A DNA stretch of 64,000 nucleotides from Bacillus sp. Marseille-Q3570 (GCF_946151055.1 NZ_CAMGYZ010000004.1:124001-188000), one strand, 5' to 3'. Shown: positions 43,358 through 58,560, counted from the stretch's first letter. Numbers and translations: made by a program. Notes: generated from the sequence alone by a model not told the origin.

Positions 43358-43470
43358 GTTTTCACCTCCAATAATTTCGGCATACGAAATAAAAAATAAA
43401 AAAACAATCCCAGTTTCATTAATATGGAAAAATATAGTTATCTTTTCGAAAAGGAATTATTTATTTTTTT

Positions 43471-43514
43471 ATACATTTGTTAATCCATATTCCATTTCTT
43501 ATTAACAAATGTAT
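43471..43514. promoter_or_regulatory. 14-bp perfect inverted repeat upstream of the peptide transporter operon
   Basis: ATACATTTGTTAAT and its exact complement ATTAACAAATGTAT flank a 16-base centre. There is no T-run after it on either strand. It lies about 115 bp upstream of the OppB-like start codon and downstream of the lrp terminator, a good place for a regulator site or a structured leader. The rest of 43358-43701 is very AT-rich and shows no gene. Confidence 0.6.
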
Positions 43515-43616
43515 GGTTTATTAAATTATTTATGATTATATAGATACTGAAGACAAAAATCCACAAAATATACAAAAAAATTGAAGTATTGCGAAAAATA
43601 CTTCTTTTTGTCAAAT

Positions 43617-43649
43617 AAAAAAAGCCGGGGAAGCGCTTTTTCCTCCGGC
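43617..43649 (-). terminator. Terminator of the lrp-like gene
   Basis: GCCGGAGGAA pairs with TTCCCCGGC around a short loop, followed on the minus strand by TTTTTTTATTTG. Confidence 0.88.
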
Positions 43650-43701
43650 ATGTTTAAATAAACCTGTTAAATTTCCGTTTTGTATAATTTCGATCGGTTG
43701 T

Positions 43702-44151
43702 CTACAACTTAAGTCCTGCTCTACTCTTGAACCTTCTCAAAAGGATATGACTTTCAACCCGTGTTATTCCCTCAAGGGCGTACAATTCATTGTTAATGAA
43801 TGATTCCAACGCGATGAAATCATTGACCAACACATGCATATGCAATGTACTTGGTCCAGTCATCTGATAACAGCTTGCAACATTAGGATTGCTTGCTAGT
43901 GCTTCCGCTACTTTCACTAAAGCATTCGGCTCACAATCCACTTCAAAAAAAGCAGATACATTCTTTCCGACTTTTTCTGAATTGATCATGACACTGAACT
44001 TTTCAATAACACCATTTTTTAATAATTGGTTGATTCTTTCTCTCACAGAGACTCTGGATAGATTCAGTTCCTTCCCTATATCCACATATGACATTCTTCC
44101 GTTTTGAGTAAGCAATTCTAAGATTTTCTTATCAATCTGATCAATTTTCAT
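43702..44151 (-). CDS. Lrp/AsnC family transcriptional regulator
   Basis: I chose ATG 44151 (MKIDQIDKKILELLTQNGRM); GGTGAGG is very close to it, and a TTG five codons earlier is the alternative. The 149-residue protein has an N-terminal helix-turn-helix (SYVDIGKELNLSRVSVRERI, about residues 21-40) and a C-terminal RAM domain for small-molecule sensing (VASCYQMTGPSTLHMHVLVN). Lrp-type proteins respond to amino acids and often control nearby transport genes. It is divergent from tctCBA and upstream of the peptide transporter operon, so either could be its target. Confidence 0.92.
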   Translation of the reverse strand: MKIDQIDKKILELLTQNGRMSYVDIGKELNLSRVSVRERINQLLKNGVIEKFSVMINSEKVGKNVSAFFEVDCEPNALVKVAEALASNPNVASCYQMTGPSTLHMHVLVNDFIALESFINNELYALEGITRVESHILLRRFKSRAGLKL

Positions 44152-44187
44152 TCCCTCACCACACAAATGTAAAGTTTATCTCCCTTT

Positions 44188-44216
44188 ATTATATAGATAA
44201 TGGGTTTGCTAAACAA
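44188..44216 (-). promoter_or_regulatory. Sigma-A promoter of the lrp-like gene
   Basis: On the minus strand TTGTTT and a perfect TATAAT are separated by 17 bp, with the start about 30 bp upstream of the gene. Confidence 0.75.
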
Positions 44217-44293
44217 TCACATCGATTAACAATTTCATACTTTTAACCTATTTTTATCCAAAATAATTGAGTATAAAAAAGCTTTTAATAAAA

Positions 44294-44308
44294 ATTAATC
44301 AGAAAATT
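44294..44308 (+). promoter_or_regulatory. Candidate CodY box upstream of tctC
   Basis: ATTAATCAGAAAATT matches the CodY consensus AATTTTCWGAAAATT at 12 of 15 positions. It lies about 140 bp upstream of the tctC start. Three mismatches are usual for working sites, but AT-rich DNA gives chance matches. Confidence 0.35.
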
Positions 44309-44445
44309 TAAGCATTGCATAGACTTGTCGAAATATTTTGTATATACTTATTTGCAACAAAAGGGAATCCAAATGCCGAATTACATTTACAAATGTTCGA
44401 GAATCGGCTGTATCCCTTTCAATTTAACAATTAGGGGGAGTAAAC

Positions 44446-45423
44446 ATGAAACAATTGAAGAAGAGAATGCTTTTCACATTCGTACTTATTCTTTCGATCG
44501 CCACAGCTCTTACAGGTTGTTCATCCTCGGGTGATTCGTCGAATTACCCCGAAAAAAATATCAAGTTGATCGTTCCTTGGTCTGCGGGTGGTGATACGGA
44601 TGTCATCAACCGGGTTGCAGTAAAGTATCTAGAAAAAGAATTGGACACCAAAATAACGATACAAAATATCAATGGAGGAAGTGGATCCATTGGCGCTGAA
44701 GAAGCGATGAAAGCTGAACCAGACGGATATACCATCTTAGCTGGGCATGATTCGATCGGGATTTCACAACTGATGGGAAAAACAGATTTTGACTATTCTT
44801 CCTTCGAGCCTGTCTCTCTGCTTACTTCAGCACCTCAGTTGATTGCTACTCATGTGGACAACCCCTGGGACAGTATGGAGGATGTCGTTGAACAACTGAA
44901 AGAAGAACCCGAATCAATCAGCTTCGGTGCATCCATCGGTTCCACCTCACATATTGTACCTCTTGGTATCCAGGACGAAGCGGATGTCAAATTCAAAATT
45001 GTCGGTTATGACGGTACGGCTAAACGTACTCAAGCATTGTTAGGTCAGCATCTGGATTTTGGAGCAACAACCATTCCTGCTGCTAAGGAATATATGAAAG
45101 CCAACCAACTCAAAATGTTAGGGATTGCTACTGATGAAAGAACCCCTGCTCTTCCTGATGTACCGACATTGAAAGAGCAAGGGATCGACTTTACAAACGC
45201 AACAAACCGTGGATTTTTCGCCCCAGAAGGGACACCTGACGAAATCGTCAAAACGTTAAGTGATGCCATTAAAAAAGTTGCGGAAAACCCTAAGTTCGTT
45301 GAAGAAATGGAAAAAATGGGTGTAGAGGTCAGATATATGAATAACGAAGAATACGCCAAGCATCTCCAGGATGATGTCGATTATTTGAGCGAAATGCTGA
45401 AACGTCAAGGTGTAATCGATTAA
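44446..45423 (+). CDS. tctC: Tripartite tricarboxylate transporter substrate-binding lipoprotein TctC
   Basis: The 325-residue protein starts at an ATG after AGGGGGAG. A signal peptide ends in lipobox ALTGCSSSG, so it is held on the outer face of the membrane. The Bug/TctC fold is shown by YPEKNIKLIVPWSAGGDTDV, QNINGGSGSIGAEEAMKAEP, PDGYTILAGHD and the late PDVPTLKEQGIDF. TctC proteins bind citrate, other carboxylates or amino acids and deliver them to the TctAB membrane unit. The precise ligand is not predictable. Confidence 0.94.
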   Translation: MKQLKKRMLFTFVLILSIATALTGCSSSGDSSNYPEKNIKLIVPWSAGGDTDVINRVAVKYLEKELDTKITIQNINGGSGSIGAEEAMKAEPDGYTILAGHDSIGISQLMGKTDFDYSSFEPVSLLTSAPQLIATHVDNPWDSMEDVVEQLKEEPESISFGASIGSTSHIVPLGIQDEADVKFKIVGYDGTAKRTQALLGQHLDFGATTIPAAKEYMKANQLKMLGIATDERTPALPDVPTLKEQGIDFTNATNRGFFAPEGTPDEIVKTLSDAIKKVAENPKFVEEMEKMGVEVRYMNNEEYAKHLQDDVDYLSEMLKRQGVID

Positions 45424-45463
45424 TCACCTTGATAGGTAAAAACAACGGAACAGGGGGTTGCGT

Positions 45464-45928
45464 ATGACTAAAGAGCGTATTGCAGGAGCAGTACTACTTG
45501 TTTTTTGTATATTCTTTTACTATCAATCGACATCCATCGATACAAAGGGCCTTACCGAGATCTCAGCAGCATTTTTCCCGCGTCTTCTTTTAGGATTGAT
45601 CGCCATTTTGACGATTGTAATGTTCATTCAATCGTTTTTGAGAAAAGAAAAGGTAAAGGAAAAGAAGAGGGACAAAAATCAAAAAGAGGGCATCGTATGG
45701 ATCATCTTCGCCCTCTTCGCCCTCTATATTTTAAGTTTGGGTTTCCTTGGATTCATCATTTCTTCTTTCATTTTCATTACGCTTATTTATCTACTGATCT
45801 TGCCTGAGAAGAGACCGTTTAAAAGCCATGTGATTCCATTAATCAGTTTACTAGTGATCACTGTTACCCTTTCAGTCATCTTTCAGAACGTCTTGAACGT
45901 TTACTTACCAAAGGGAATCTTTTTCTAA
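45464..45928 (+). CDS. tctB: Tripartite tricarboxylate transporter small membrane subunit TctB
   Basis: I chose ATG 45464 (MTKERIAGAVLLVFCIFFYY) after AGGGGG; a TTG two codons earlier is less likely. The 154-residue protein has four helices with a charged cytoplasmic loop (KEKVKEKKRDKNQKEG) between the second and third, and TEISAAFFPRLLLGLIAILT is the TctB family pattern. It is the small permease subunit, 40 bp after tctC and 13 bp before tctA. Confidence 0.9.
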   Translation: MTKERIAGAVLLVFCIFFYYQSTSIDTKGLTEISAAFFPRLLLGLIAILTIVMFIQSFLRKEKVKEKKRDKNQKEGIVWIIFALFALYILSLGFLGFIISSFIFITLIYLLILPEKRPFKSHVIPLISLLVITVTLSVIFQNVLNVYLPKGIFF

Positions 45929-45941
45929 GGAGGGTTAACGA

Positions 45942-47462
45942 TTGGATAACTTACTTTTAGGTATTCAAGCAATTCTACAATGGGATACTCTGCTATTGAT
46001 GATGATCGGAGTCATTGCTGGAATCGTCTTCGGATGTATCCCCGGCTTTACAATTACCATGGCAGTAGCGCTGACCCTACCTTTCAGTTTTGGTTTAGAA
46101 CCACTTGCAGGAATTTCATTGATGATGGGAGTTTGGCTAGGTGGTGCTTCCGGTGGGTTGATTTCTGCCTGTTTATTAGGGATTCCCGGAACTCCTTCTG
46201 CAATGGCTACGACCTTTGATGGTTATCCTATGGTGAAGAACGGGGAGCCTGGAAAAGCACTGGCTATCGGATTATGGTCTTCGTTCATCGGTTCGATCAT
46301 CGGGGGAGTGATACTTGTATTGGCTGCTCCGCTGTTATCGACGTGGGCGATCAAATTCGGAGCATGGGAATTTTTCAGTCTTATGGTCTTTGGATTAAGC
46401 GCTATTGCAAGTTTAGGTGAAGGAAATTTGATAAAAGGATTGATAGCTGGTCTGGTCGGCATGTTTATCGGCACAATTGGAACCGATCCTATAATGGGAG
46501 TTGAGCGTTTCACTTTCGGATCTGTGGAAATGCTGAGCGGGTTTGCATTTTTACCCGTTTTGATCGGGATCTTTGCTTTCTCTCAACTCCTGTCTGAGGC
46601 TAAAAAGGAAAAAAAGGAAAAGCTGGAATTCAATCAGAATATCAGTTTATCCTATCCCGTCAGCAAGACCTTGAAAAATATGTTTTCCTCCTGGGTGAAT
46701 GTGATCCGCTCCTCCTTTGTAGGAACCTTTATCGGTGCCCTGCCGGGAGCAGGTTCAAGTATTGCTAATATCCTAAGCTATGATATTGCTAAAAAAATGT
46801 CTAGAAACCCAGGTAAATTTGGAAAAGGGACTCAGGATGGCATTATTGCTGCAGAATCTGCGAACAACTCTTCGGAGGGAGGCGCATTGATACCTACACT
46901 TGCTTTAGGAATTCCGGGAAGCGCGGTAACAGTAATGATGATGGGGGCACTTTTAGTCCATGGGATCCAACCCGGACCGTACTTTTTTGTCTCTGAACCA
47001 GTTTTAGCTTATGGAATCTTTCTCTCGTTCTTTATTTCAGCTATTTTCATGCTCATCATCCAATCTTTTGGCATCAAATTTTTCCTGAGGATCAATGACG
47101 TTCCGATGCATTATCTCATTCCTGTTGTCATAATCTTATGTGCACTAGGAAGTTTCGCAATCAATAATCGGGTTTTTGACATTTGGGTTTTACTACTGTT
47201 CGGAATTGTTGGTTATTTAATGAAACTTGGAAACTTTTCACTACCTGCCTTTATATTGGGTGTCATTCTTGGACCGTTGACAGAAGAAAACCTACGCATC
47301 GCAATTACGACTAATAGTGATCTGACGCTTTTCATTACTCGACCAATTTCGGGAGTACTATTACTCTTGACTGTTCTCTCGATTTTATATGCGATCATTA
47401 CAGATATCCGGTATAACAAGCGTATCCAAACTACTGATTCAACCGGTGTCCCAAGAACATAA
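45942..47462 (+). CDS. tctA: Tripartite tricarboxylate transporter large membrane subunit TctA
   Basis: The 506-residue protein starts at a TTG, seven bases after AAGGAGGG. It has about twelve helices. Family signatures are GCIPGFTITMAVALTLPFSF, LLGIPGTPSAMATTFDGYPM and the mirrored second half GALPGAGSSIANILSYDIAK with ALGIPGSAVTVMMMGALLVH. TctA is the channel-forming subunit that uses an ion gradient. Together with TctB and TctC it forms a complete secondary uptake system. Confidence 0.94.
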   Translation: MDNLLLGIQAILQWDTLLLMMIGVIAGIVFGCIPGFTITMAVALTLPFSFGLEPLAGISLMMGVWLGGASGGLISACLLGIPGTPSAMATTFDGYPMVKNGEPGKALAIGLWSSFIGSIIGGVILVLAAPLLSTWAIKFGAWEFFSLMVFGLSAIASLGEGNLIKGLIAGLVGMFIGTIGTDPIMGVERFTFGSVEMLSGFAFLPVLIGIFAFSQLLSEAKKEKKEKLEFNQNISLSYPVSKTLKNMFSSWVNVIRSSFVGTFIGALPGAGSSIANILSYDIAKKMSRNPGKFGKGTQDGIIAAESANNSSEGGALIPTLALGIPGSAVTVMMMGALLVHGIQPGPYFFVSEPVLAYGIFLSFFISAIFMLIIQSFGIKFFLRINDVPMHYLIPVVIILCALGSFAINNRVFDIWVLLLFGIVGYLMKLGNFSLPAFILGVILGPLTEENLRIAITTNSDLTLFITRPISGVLLLLTVLSILYAIITDIRYNKRIQTTDSTGVPRT

Positions 47463-48011
47463 CACAAAATATGGATTTTTTGTCTGCAGGTCATTTCAAA
47501 GAAGTGATCTGCATTTTTTGTGGATTTTCAAACAAACGTCCTGTTACAAAACTTGGGTGATGCTTTAGGGAATTTACGACACTCCTGCGGGAACAGCAGT
47601 CCAGGAGAGACCACACAGCCATGTTATTAGTTAACGGACACCACAGCCGTTATTTGTGAACAAAACAGCCGATTTCCTGTGATATTGGCGAAATAAGGTC
47701 TCTGGTGTCCGCTAAGTTTGAAAAATTCCATTATTTTAGTCAAATAAGGTCTCCTGTGTCCGTTAACGGGTTAGTACAACTTGGTTTCCGCGATGATAGA
47801 AGTACGGAAGTAAGTGATGTCCAGCTCAGTGACCACTCACTTGGATCACTTCAAACTTCCTGCGGCGACCACAGCATCAACGTCAGTTTTCCAGTGAACT
47901 GTGTAACTTCGTCAGTTTTCCAGTAACCTGTGTGACTTTTTCAGATCGTCTCCACTTTTCTTCAGCCCTCGGAATGGTAGTGGATTTCGATTAAAAATCA
48001 ACAAGGAGATT
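47463..48011. repeat. Gene-free region between tctA and atpC with several repeat remnants
   Basis: 47573-47620 resembles a decayed start of the 131-bp dispersed element seen at 60566 (ACTCCTGCGGGAACAGC). 47630-47641 and 47756-47767 are a perfect 12-bp inverted repeat (GTTAACGGACAC), enclosing a copy GGTGTCCGCTAA at 47704; AATAAGGTCTC precedes the two inverted copies 51 bp apart. This is the same family as 21989-22160, in the other orientation. 47881-47938 is a 29-bp tandem duplication starting CGTCAGTTTTCCAGT. No gene with a ribosome site is seen. Confidence 0.75.
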
Positions 48012-48056
48012 AAAAAAAGACCTTTCCAGCTCCATAATCGAGCTGAAAAGGTCTTT
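48012..48056 (-). terminator. Terminator of the atp operon
   Basis: A 17-bp stem (AAAGACCTTTTCAGCTC with GAGCTGGAAAGGTCTTT) and seven-base loop are followed on the minus strand by TTTT, directly after atpC. Confidence 0.93.
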
Positions 48057-48066
48057 GTAAGCAGTA

Positions 48067-48516
<450 letters not shown>

Positions 48517-48540
48517 TTATCTTCTTTTCGCACAGATCAT

Positions 48541-50915
<2,375 letters not shown>

Positions 50916-50948
50916 TTATGATCCGAAAGAAAACTATGTCGTTAAATG

Positions 50949-53573
<2,625 letters not shown>

Positions 53574-53585
53574 TCATACATAAGG

Positions 53586-53616
53586 AATGGCGAGGTCCAC
53601 ATAGAACTTCGCCATT
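53586..53616. other. Hairpin in the atpE-atpF gap
   Basis: AATGGCGA pairs with TCGCCATT over 8 bp with partial extension inside. It lies between atpE and atpF without a T-run; such hairpins in atp operons can protect or process the mRNA and help raise atpE yield. That role is inference. Confidence 0.5.
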
Positions 53617-53655
53617 ATGAAAACTGCATGGTAACGCTACAAATAGTTGTGACGA

Positions 53656-53868
<213 letters not shown>

Positions 53869-54037
53869 TTAAATTTCCTCCTTGAGAAATATAGATTAGT
53901 TTATAATTTCTTCCCATAAATGGGCTTATTCCTAAGTCAAAGTCTTGCTTGTTTGTTCAATACATCACTTGTGATGCCATACTATGATACATTTCGACAT
54001 CGCTCGTGAGTGTGTGAAACTTCATTTTAAATCAGTG

Positions 54038-54174
54038 TTTAAAATGTGGCGAATTAGAAACAAGTAGTTCGCGGCGCGATGGTTTTGAGGACCGGAGCGT
54101 ATTAGGTAATACGTGAGGACCGGTAAAACCGAGCAACAAAGAAATACGCCGTTTATCATTCGCAATATTTTAAA
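54038..54174. repeat. 137-bp structured inverted-repeat insert between atpB and atpE
   Basis: Outer arms TTTAAAAT..GCGAAT (54038-54054) pair with ATTCGC..ATTTTAAA (54158-54174). Inside, GGTTTT (54081) pairs with AAAACC (54125), then a symmetric internal loop carries GAGGACCGG on both sides, and CGTATTA pairs with TAATACG at the tip. It ends 5 bp before the atpB stop codon. The atpB-atpE gap is about 310 bp, several times longer than usual. It looks like an inserted element or a stable mRNA structure. Confidence 0.8.
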
Positions 54175-54179
54175 CTACA

Positions 54180-55286
<1,107 letters not shown>

Positions 55287-55290
<4 letters not shown>

Positions 55291-55514
55291 TGGTCCTCTT
55301 CTCCAAAATAGCGCTGAATTAACTTGATCATCCCGTATACTCCTGCTGCTAAACCAATGAACAGTCCGATGATCATCAAGAACGGAGCTGTATCCAAACT
55401 ACGATCCAACCACATGCCACCGAAAATGCCGACAAGTATCGACCCTACTAATTGGGAGAGAATACCGGACATCAATGCCATCGAGTGGAGAGGTGAACGT
55501 TTACCAGTGCGCAT
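55287..55514 (-). CDS. atpZ: AtpZ/AtpI family small membrane protein
   Basis: The 75-residue protein has two helices (about 15-33 and 43-63: LVGSILVGIFGGMWLDRSL and FLMIIGLFIGLAAGVYGMIK). This is the AtpZ pattern. In Bacillus AtpZ and AtpI together are reported to help magnesium supply and assembly of F0. It is the first gene of the atp operon, starting at an ATG after AAAGGATG. Confidence 0.85.
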
Positions 55515-55672
55515 TTTATCGCATCCTTTGTAAAATGGCTTGGTTTTGAGGTTTAGGATGAGTACTTATACGCAAAAAAATTTTGGGCATAAGCCGGAGT
55601 AATAGACGAGAATTAAAAGTTGCCAGAATGTAGAGATAATAGGTATGAAAACCTTATCATACATCCTTTGTA

Positions 55673-55701
55673 AGAATACTATAGCCACTAGTACATGTCA
55701 A
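55673..55701 (-). promoter_or_regulatory. Sigma-A promoter of the atp operon
   Basis: On the minus strand a perfect TTGACA and TATTCT are separated by 17 bp. The leader to atpZ is about 150 nt and shows no structure I recognise. Confidence 0.9.
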
Positions 55702-55773
55702 TTGTGTTACAAGCGAAAATCATGGTAAGATTTGAAAACTTTTTGAACCTTTTTTCACCTGATGATTTTCCAC

Positions 55774-56403
55774 TTATTTTGTACCGAACAATCGGTCTCC
55801 TGCATCTCCTAGTCCTGGAACGATATATCCTTTTTCATTCAAGTATTCATCCATTGCCCCAAGGTAGATATCGACATCTGGATGGGCTTCTTGAACCATT
55901 TTTACACCTTCAGGCGCAGCAATCAGACACATCAGCTTGATGTTCTGTGCACCACGCTTTTTCAAGGAGTTGATCGCTGCAACAGCAGAACCTCCAGTTG
56001 CAAGCATCGGATCGATTACGATGAGTTCACGTTCTTCAATATCGCTAGGGAGCTTCACATAATACTCCACAGGCTGTAACGTTTCCGGATCACGATATAA
56101 TCCGACATGCCCGACTTTTGCGGCAGGGATCAATTTCAGAATTCCGTCAACCATCCCTAGACCTGCACGAAGAATCGGCACTAAGCCCAGCTTTTTACCT
56201 GCAATCGTGTATGCTTTCGCTTCAGAAACCGGAGTTTTCACCGTTACCTCTTGCAGTGGAAGTTCCCTGGTGATTTCGAATGCCATGAGGGCAGCAACTT
56301 CATCTACAAGCTCACGGAATTCTTTCGTTCCGGTTGATTCATCACGAATATACGTGATCTTGTGTTGGATCAACGGATGTTCAAGAACGTGTACTTTACT
56401 CAT
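55774..56403 (-). CDS. upp: Uracil phosphoribosyltransferase Upp
   Basis: The 209-residue salvage enzyme joins uracil and PRPP to form UMP. PRPP-binding loop [20 protein letters not shown] and the uracil site [15 protein letters not shown] at the C-terminus are complete, as is [16 protein letters not shown]. The ATG follows AAGGAGAG. The position between glyA and the atp operon is standard for Bacillus. Confidence 0.96.
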   Translation of the reverse strand: MSKVHVLEHPLIQHKITYIRDESTGTKEFRELVDEVAALMAFEITRELPLQEVTVKTPVSEAKAYTIAGKKLGLVPILRAGLGMVDGILKLIPAAKVGHVGLYRDPETLQPVEYYVKLPSDIEERELIVIDPMLATGGSAVAAINSLKKRGAQNIKLMCLIAAPEGVKMVQEAHPDVDIYLGAMDEYLNEKGYIVPGLGDAGDRLFGTK

Positions 56404-56674
56404 TCATCATCTCTCCTTATCAGTTTATGTAAAATTAGAGTTGTCTCAAAACTTGGTCTATGCAACTCTTCTCAAGGTTTTTTGCCTCTCGCAAATTGTA
56501 CAGAAAAAAGATGGCAAGTTCAACACGATTCGTCAGGAAAATCATACCTGAGACAAAAACAGTACCATTTGATTAGAATTCTGAATTGAAATGGGGATTT
56601 TATGAAGGTGGAAACGATAAAATTATGAGGTCAATACGGTTGAATAGGATTCACACGGCAAAGGACCAGCCGGA
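56404..56674. other. Upstream region of upp
   Basis: No gene or PyrR-type structure is recognised here. The upp promoter is presumably in this stretch but was not placed. Confidence 0.4.
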
Positions 56675-56787
56675 ACTACAAAAATTGAATGGCGAACTAC
56701 AAAAATTTGAAAAAAACGACAAAAACAAGATTTTAACTACACAAATCAAATATTAACTACAAAAACAGAGTCATAAACTACAAAAAG
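56675..56787. repeat. Phased array 3: AACTACAAAAA word every 20-21 bp, six copies
   Basis: AACTACAAAAA or close variants begin at 56675, 56696, 56716 (AACGACAAAAA), 56736, 56756 and 56777; spacing is 21, 20, 20, 20 and 21 bp. The array directly follows the glyA terminator and leads towards upp. Confidence 0.85.
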
Positions 56788-56817
56788 GAGGGTCGCCATC
56801 ATGCTGGCGCCCTCCTA
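56783..56817 (-). terminator. Terminator of glyA
   Basis: AGGAGGG and GCCA pair with TGGC and CCCTCCT, followed on the minus strand by TTTTTG. Confidence 0.9.
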
Positions 56818-56828
56818 TTGAATCATTT

Positions 56829-58064
56829 TTATTCGTATAACGCGTATTTAGAAGAAAGTTGCTCGACACGTTCTTTCGCTGCCGTTTTGGTTTCTTCATC
56901 TTCTGGGTTGCGAAGGACAAGAGCGATGATGGACGCGATCTCCTTCATATCTTCTGCACCGAAGCCTCTTGATGTGACTGCCGCTGTTCCGATTCGAAGA
57001 CCACTTGTCACGAACGGACTTTCCGGATCAAATGGAATCGTGTTTTTATTAGCAGTGATTCCGATGTCATCAAGCGCTCGTTCTGCTACCTTCCCAGTCA
57101 CGTCCATATTGCGGACATCGACAAGCAACAAGTGATTATCCGTTCCTCCTGAAACAAGGGATAGGCCTTCTTCTTTCAATGCTTCTCCAAGCACGCGTGC
57201 ATTATCGATCACATTTTTCGAATATGTTTTGAAATCGTCTTTAAGTGCTTCCCCGAAAGCAACCGCTTTTGCAGCGATAACGTGCATGAGCGGACCGCCC
57301 TGGATTCCTGGGAAGATCGATTTATCGATTTTCTTCGCAAATTCTTCTTTACATAAAATCATCCCGCCACGTGGTCCACGTAAAGTCTTATGTGTGGTAG
57401 TCGTCACGAAGTGTGAATGCGGAACTGGATTTTGGTGATGACCTGTTGCTACGAGGCCAGCAATATGAGCCATGTCCACCATCAAGTATGCACCGACTTC
57501 ATCTGCGATCTCTCTGAACTTTTTAAAATCGATTTCACGCGGATAAGCACTAGCACCGGCAACGATCAGCTTCGGCTTATGTTCCCTGGCCAATTCCAGC
57601 ACCTTGTCGTACTGGATTGTATGTGTTTCTTCATCTACACCGTACTCGACGAAATTGTATTGGATACCGCTGAAGTTGACCGGACTTCCGTGTGTCAGAT
57701 GTCCTCCGTGAGATAGGTTCATCCCAAGGACTGTGTCGCCTTGCTCGAGGATAGTGAAATAAACCGCCATGTTCGCTTGCGCTCCTGAATGCGGCTGGAC
57801 ATTGACATGTTCCGCACCGAAAAGTTCCTTCGCACGGTCTCTTGCAAGGTTTTCCACGACATCGACATGCTCACAGCCACCGTAGTACCTGCGGCCCGGA
57901 TATCCCTCTGCGTATTTGTTAGTAAGAACAGATCCTTGAGCTTCCATTACAGCTTTGCTGACAAAGTTTTCAGATGCAATCAATTCGATTTTATTGCGTT
58001 GACGACCCAATTCATCCTGGATGGCATCGAATACAGCTACATCTTGACTCTTAAGTTGATCCAT
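56829..58064 (-). CDS. glyA: Serine hydroxymethyltransferase GlyA
   Basis: The 411-residue PLP enzyme converts serine and tetrahydrofolate into glycine and methylene-tetrahydrofolate. PLP-binding Lys226 lies in [17 protein letters not shown]. Other motifs: [20 protein letters not shown] near the start and [16 protein letters not shown]. The ATG follows AAGGAGTGG. I found no T-box or glycine riboswitch upstream. Confidence 0.97.
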   Translation of the reverse strand: MDQLKSQDVAVFDAIQDELGRQRNKIELIASENFVSKAVMEAQGSVLTNKYAEGYPGRRYYGGCEHVDVVENLARDRAKELFGAEHVNVQPHSGAQANMAVYFTILEQGDTVLGMNLSHGGHLTHGSPVNFSGIQYNFVEYGVDEETHTIQYDKVLELAREHKPKLIVAGASAYPREIDFKKFREIADEVGAYLMVDMAHIAGLVATGHHQNPVPHSHFVTTTTHKTLRGPRGGMILCKEEFAKKIDKSIFPGIQGGPLMHVIAAKAVAFGEALKDDFKTYSKNVIDNARVLGEALKEEGLSLVSGGTDNHLLLVDVRNMDVTGKVAERALDDIGITANKNTIPFDPESPFVTSGLRIGTAAVTSRGFGAEDMKEIASIIALVLRNPEDEETKTAAKERVEQLSSKYALYE

Positions 58065-58217
58065 GGTTCCACTCCTTTACTGACCTCTACACTATTTTTA
58101 AAAACAATGATTACATTTTATCATTATTGCTAACGTATCGTAACGCTAAACGGGTTATTTCTCTTAAATTTCATCCGATTGTAATTGAAAGGGTTTTCAT
58201 TTTTGAATGTGGTTTTT

Positions 58218-58310
58218 TAGAGATAATTTTCAAGTAGTAGAGATAATTTCCGAATTGTAGAGATAATTTCAATTTTGTAGCGTTTTGCCCCGAGTTGTAG
58301 AGATAATTCT
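58218..58310. repeat. Phased array 4: TAGAGATAATTTC word every 20 bp, five positions
   Basis: TAGAGATAATT begins at 58218, 58238, 58258 and 58298; at 58278 the word is TAGCG, so one unit is mutated. The spacing is exactly 20 bp throughout. It lies upstream of glyA and beyond the ywlG terminator. Confidence 0.88.
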
Positions 58311-58369
58311 GCCAAAGCGAAGAATTTGCAACAATTCCGGGCAACTCAGTAGCTTTTGACTTAAAGAAA

Positions 58370-58455
58370 ACTTAGCGAAGCCAAGCCTTTGGCGCAGGCT
58401 TAGCCTTAGTTGCGCTTATACTGAAGAAAGTATTTTATACTTTCTTTAAGTGAGA
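58370..58455. repeat. Dispersed hairpin element, longer copy
   Basis: The stretch holds nested complementary parts: AAGCCTTTGGCGCAGGCTT and, at 58417-58452, TTATACTGAAGAAAGTA with TATACTTTCTTTAAGTG. The latter half recurs at 21430-21465. Neither has a T-run typical of terminators. Confidence 0.7.
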
Positions 58456-58523
58456 AAAAGTCGAATTAAACTCATTTAAGAATGAGTTATTCGATTAAAA
58501 GAAAAGATTTTTTTCAAAAACGT

Positions 58524-58560
58524 AAAAAAGGCTGACCGCAGCAAGCTGCGACGGTCAACC
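58524..58560 (-). terminator. Terminator of ywlG
   Basis: GGTTGACCG and GCAGC pair with GCTGC and CGGTCAGCC, followed on the minus strand by TTTTTTACG. Confidence 0.9.

Noticed and set aside
47463-48011. Small genes in the tctA-atpC gap
   Set aside because: Short frames lack ribosome sites and cross the repeat remnants.
58065-58217. T-box or glycine riboswitch upstream of glyA
   Set aside because: No specifier hairpin, no T-box core sequence and no glycine aptamer core could be found.
58218-58310. CRISPR-like reading of the 20-bp phased arrays
   Set aside because: Words of 6-13 bp and spacers below 15 bp are far too short, and there are no cas genes in the window.
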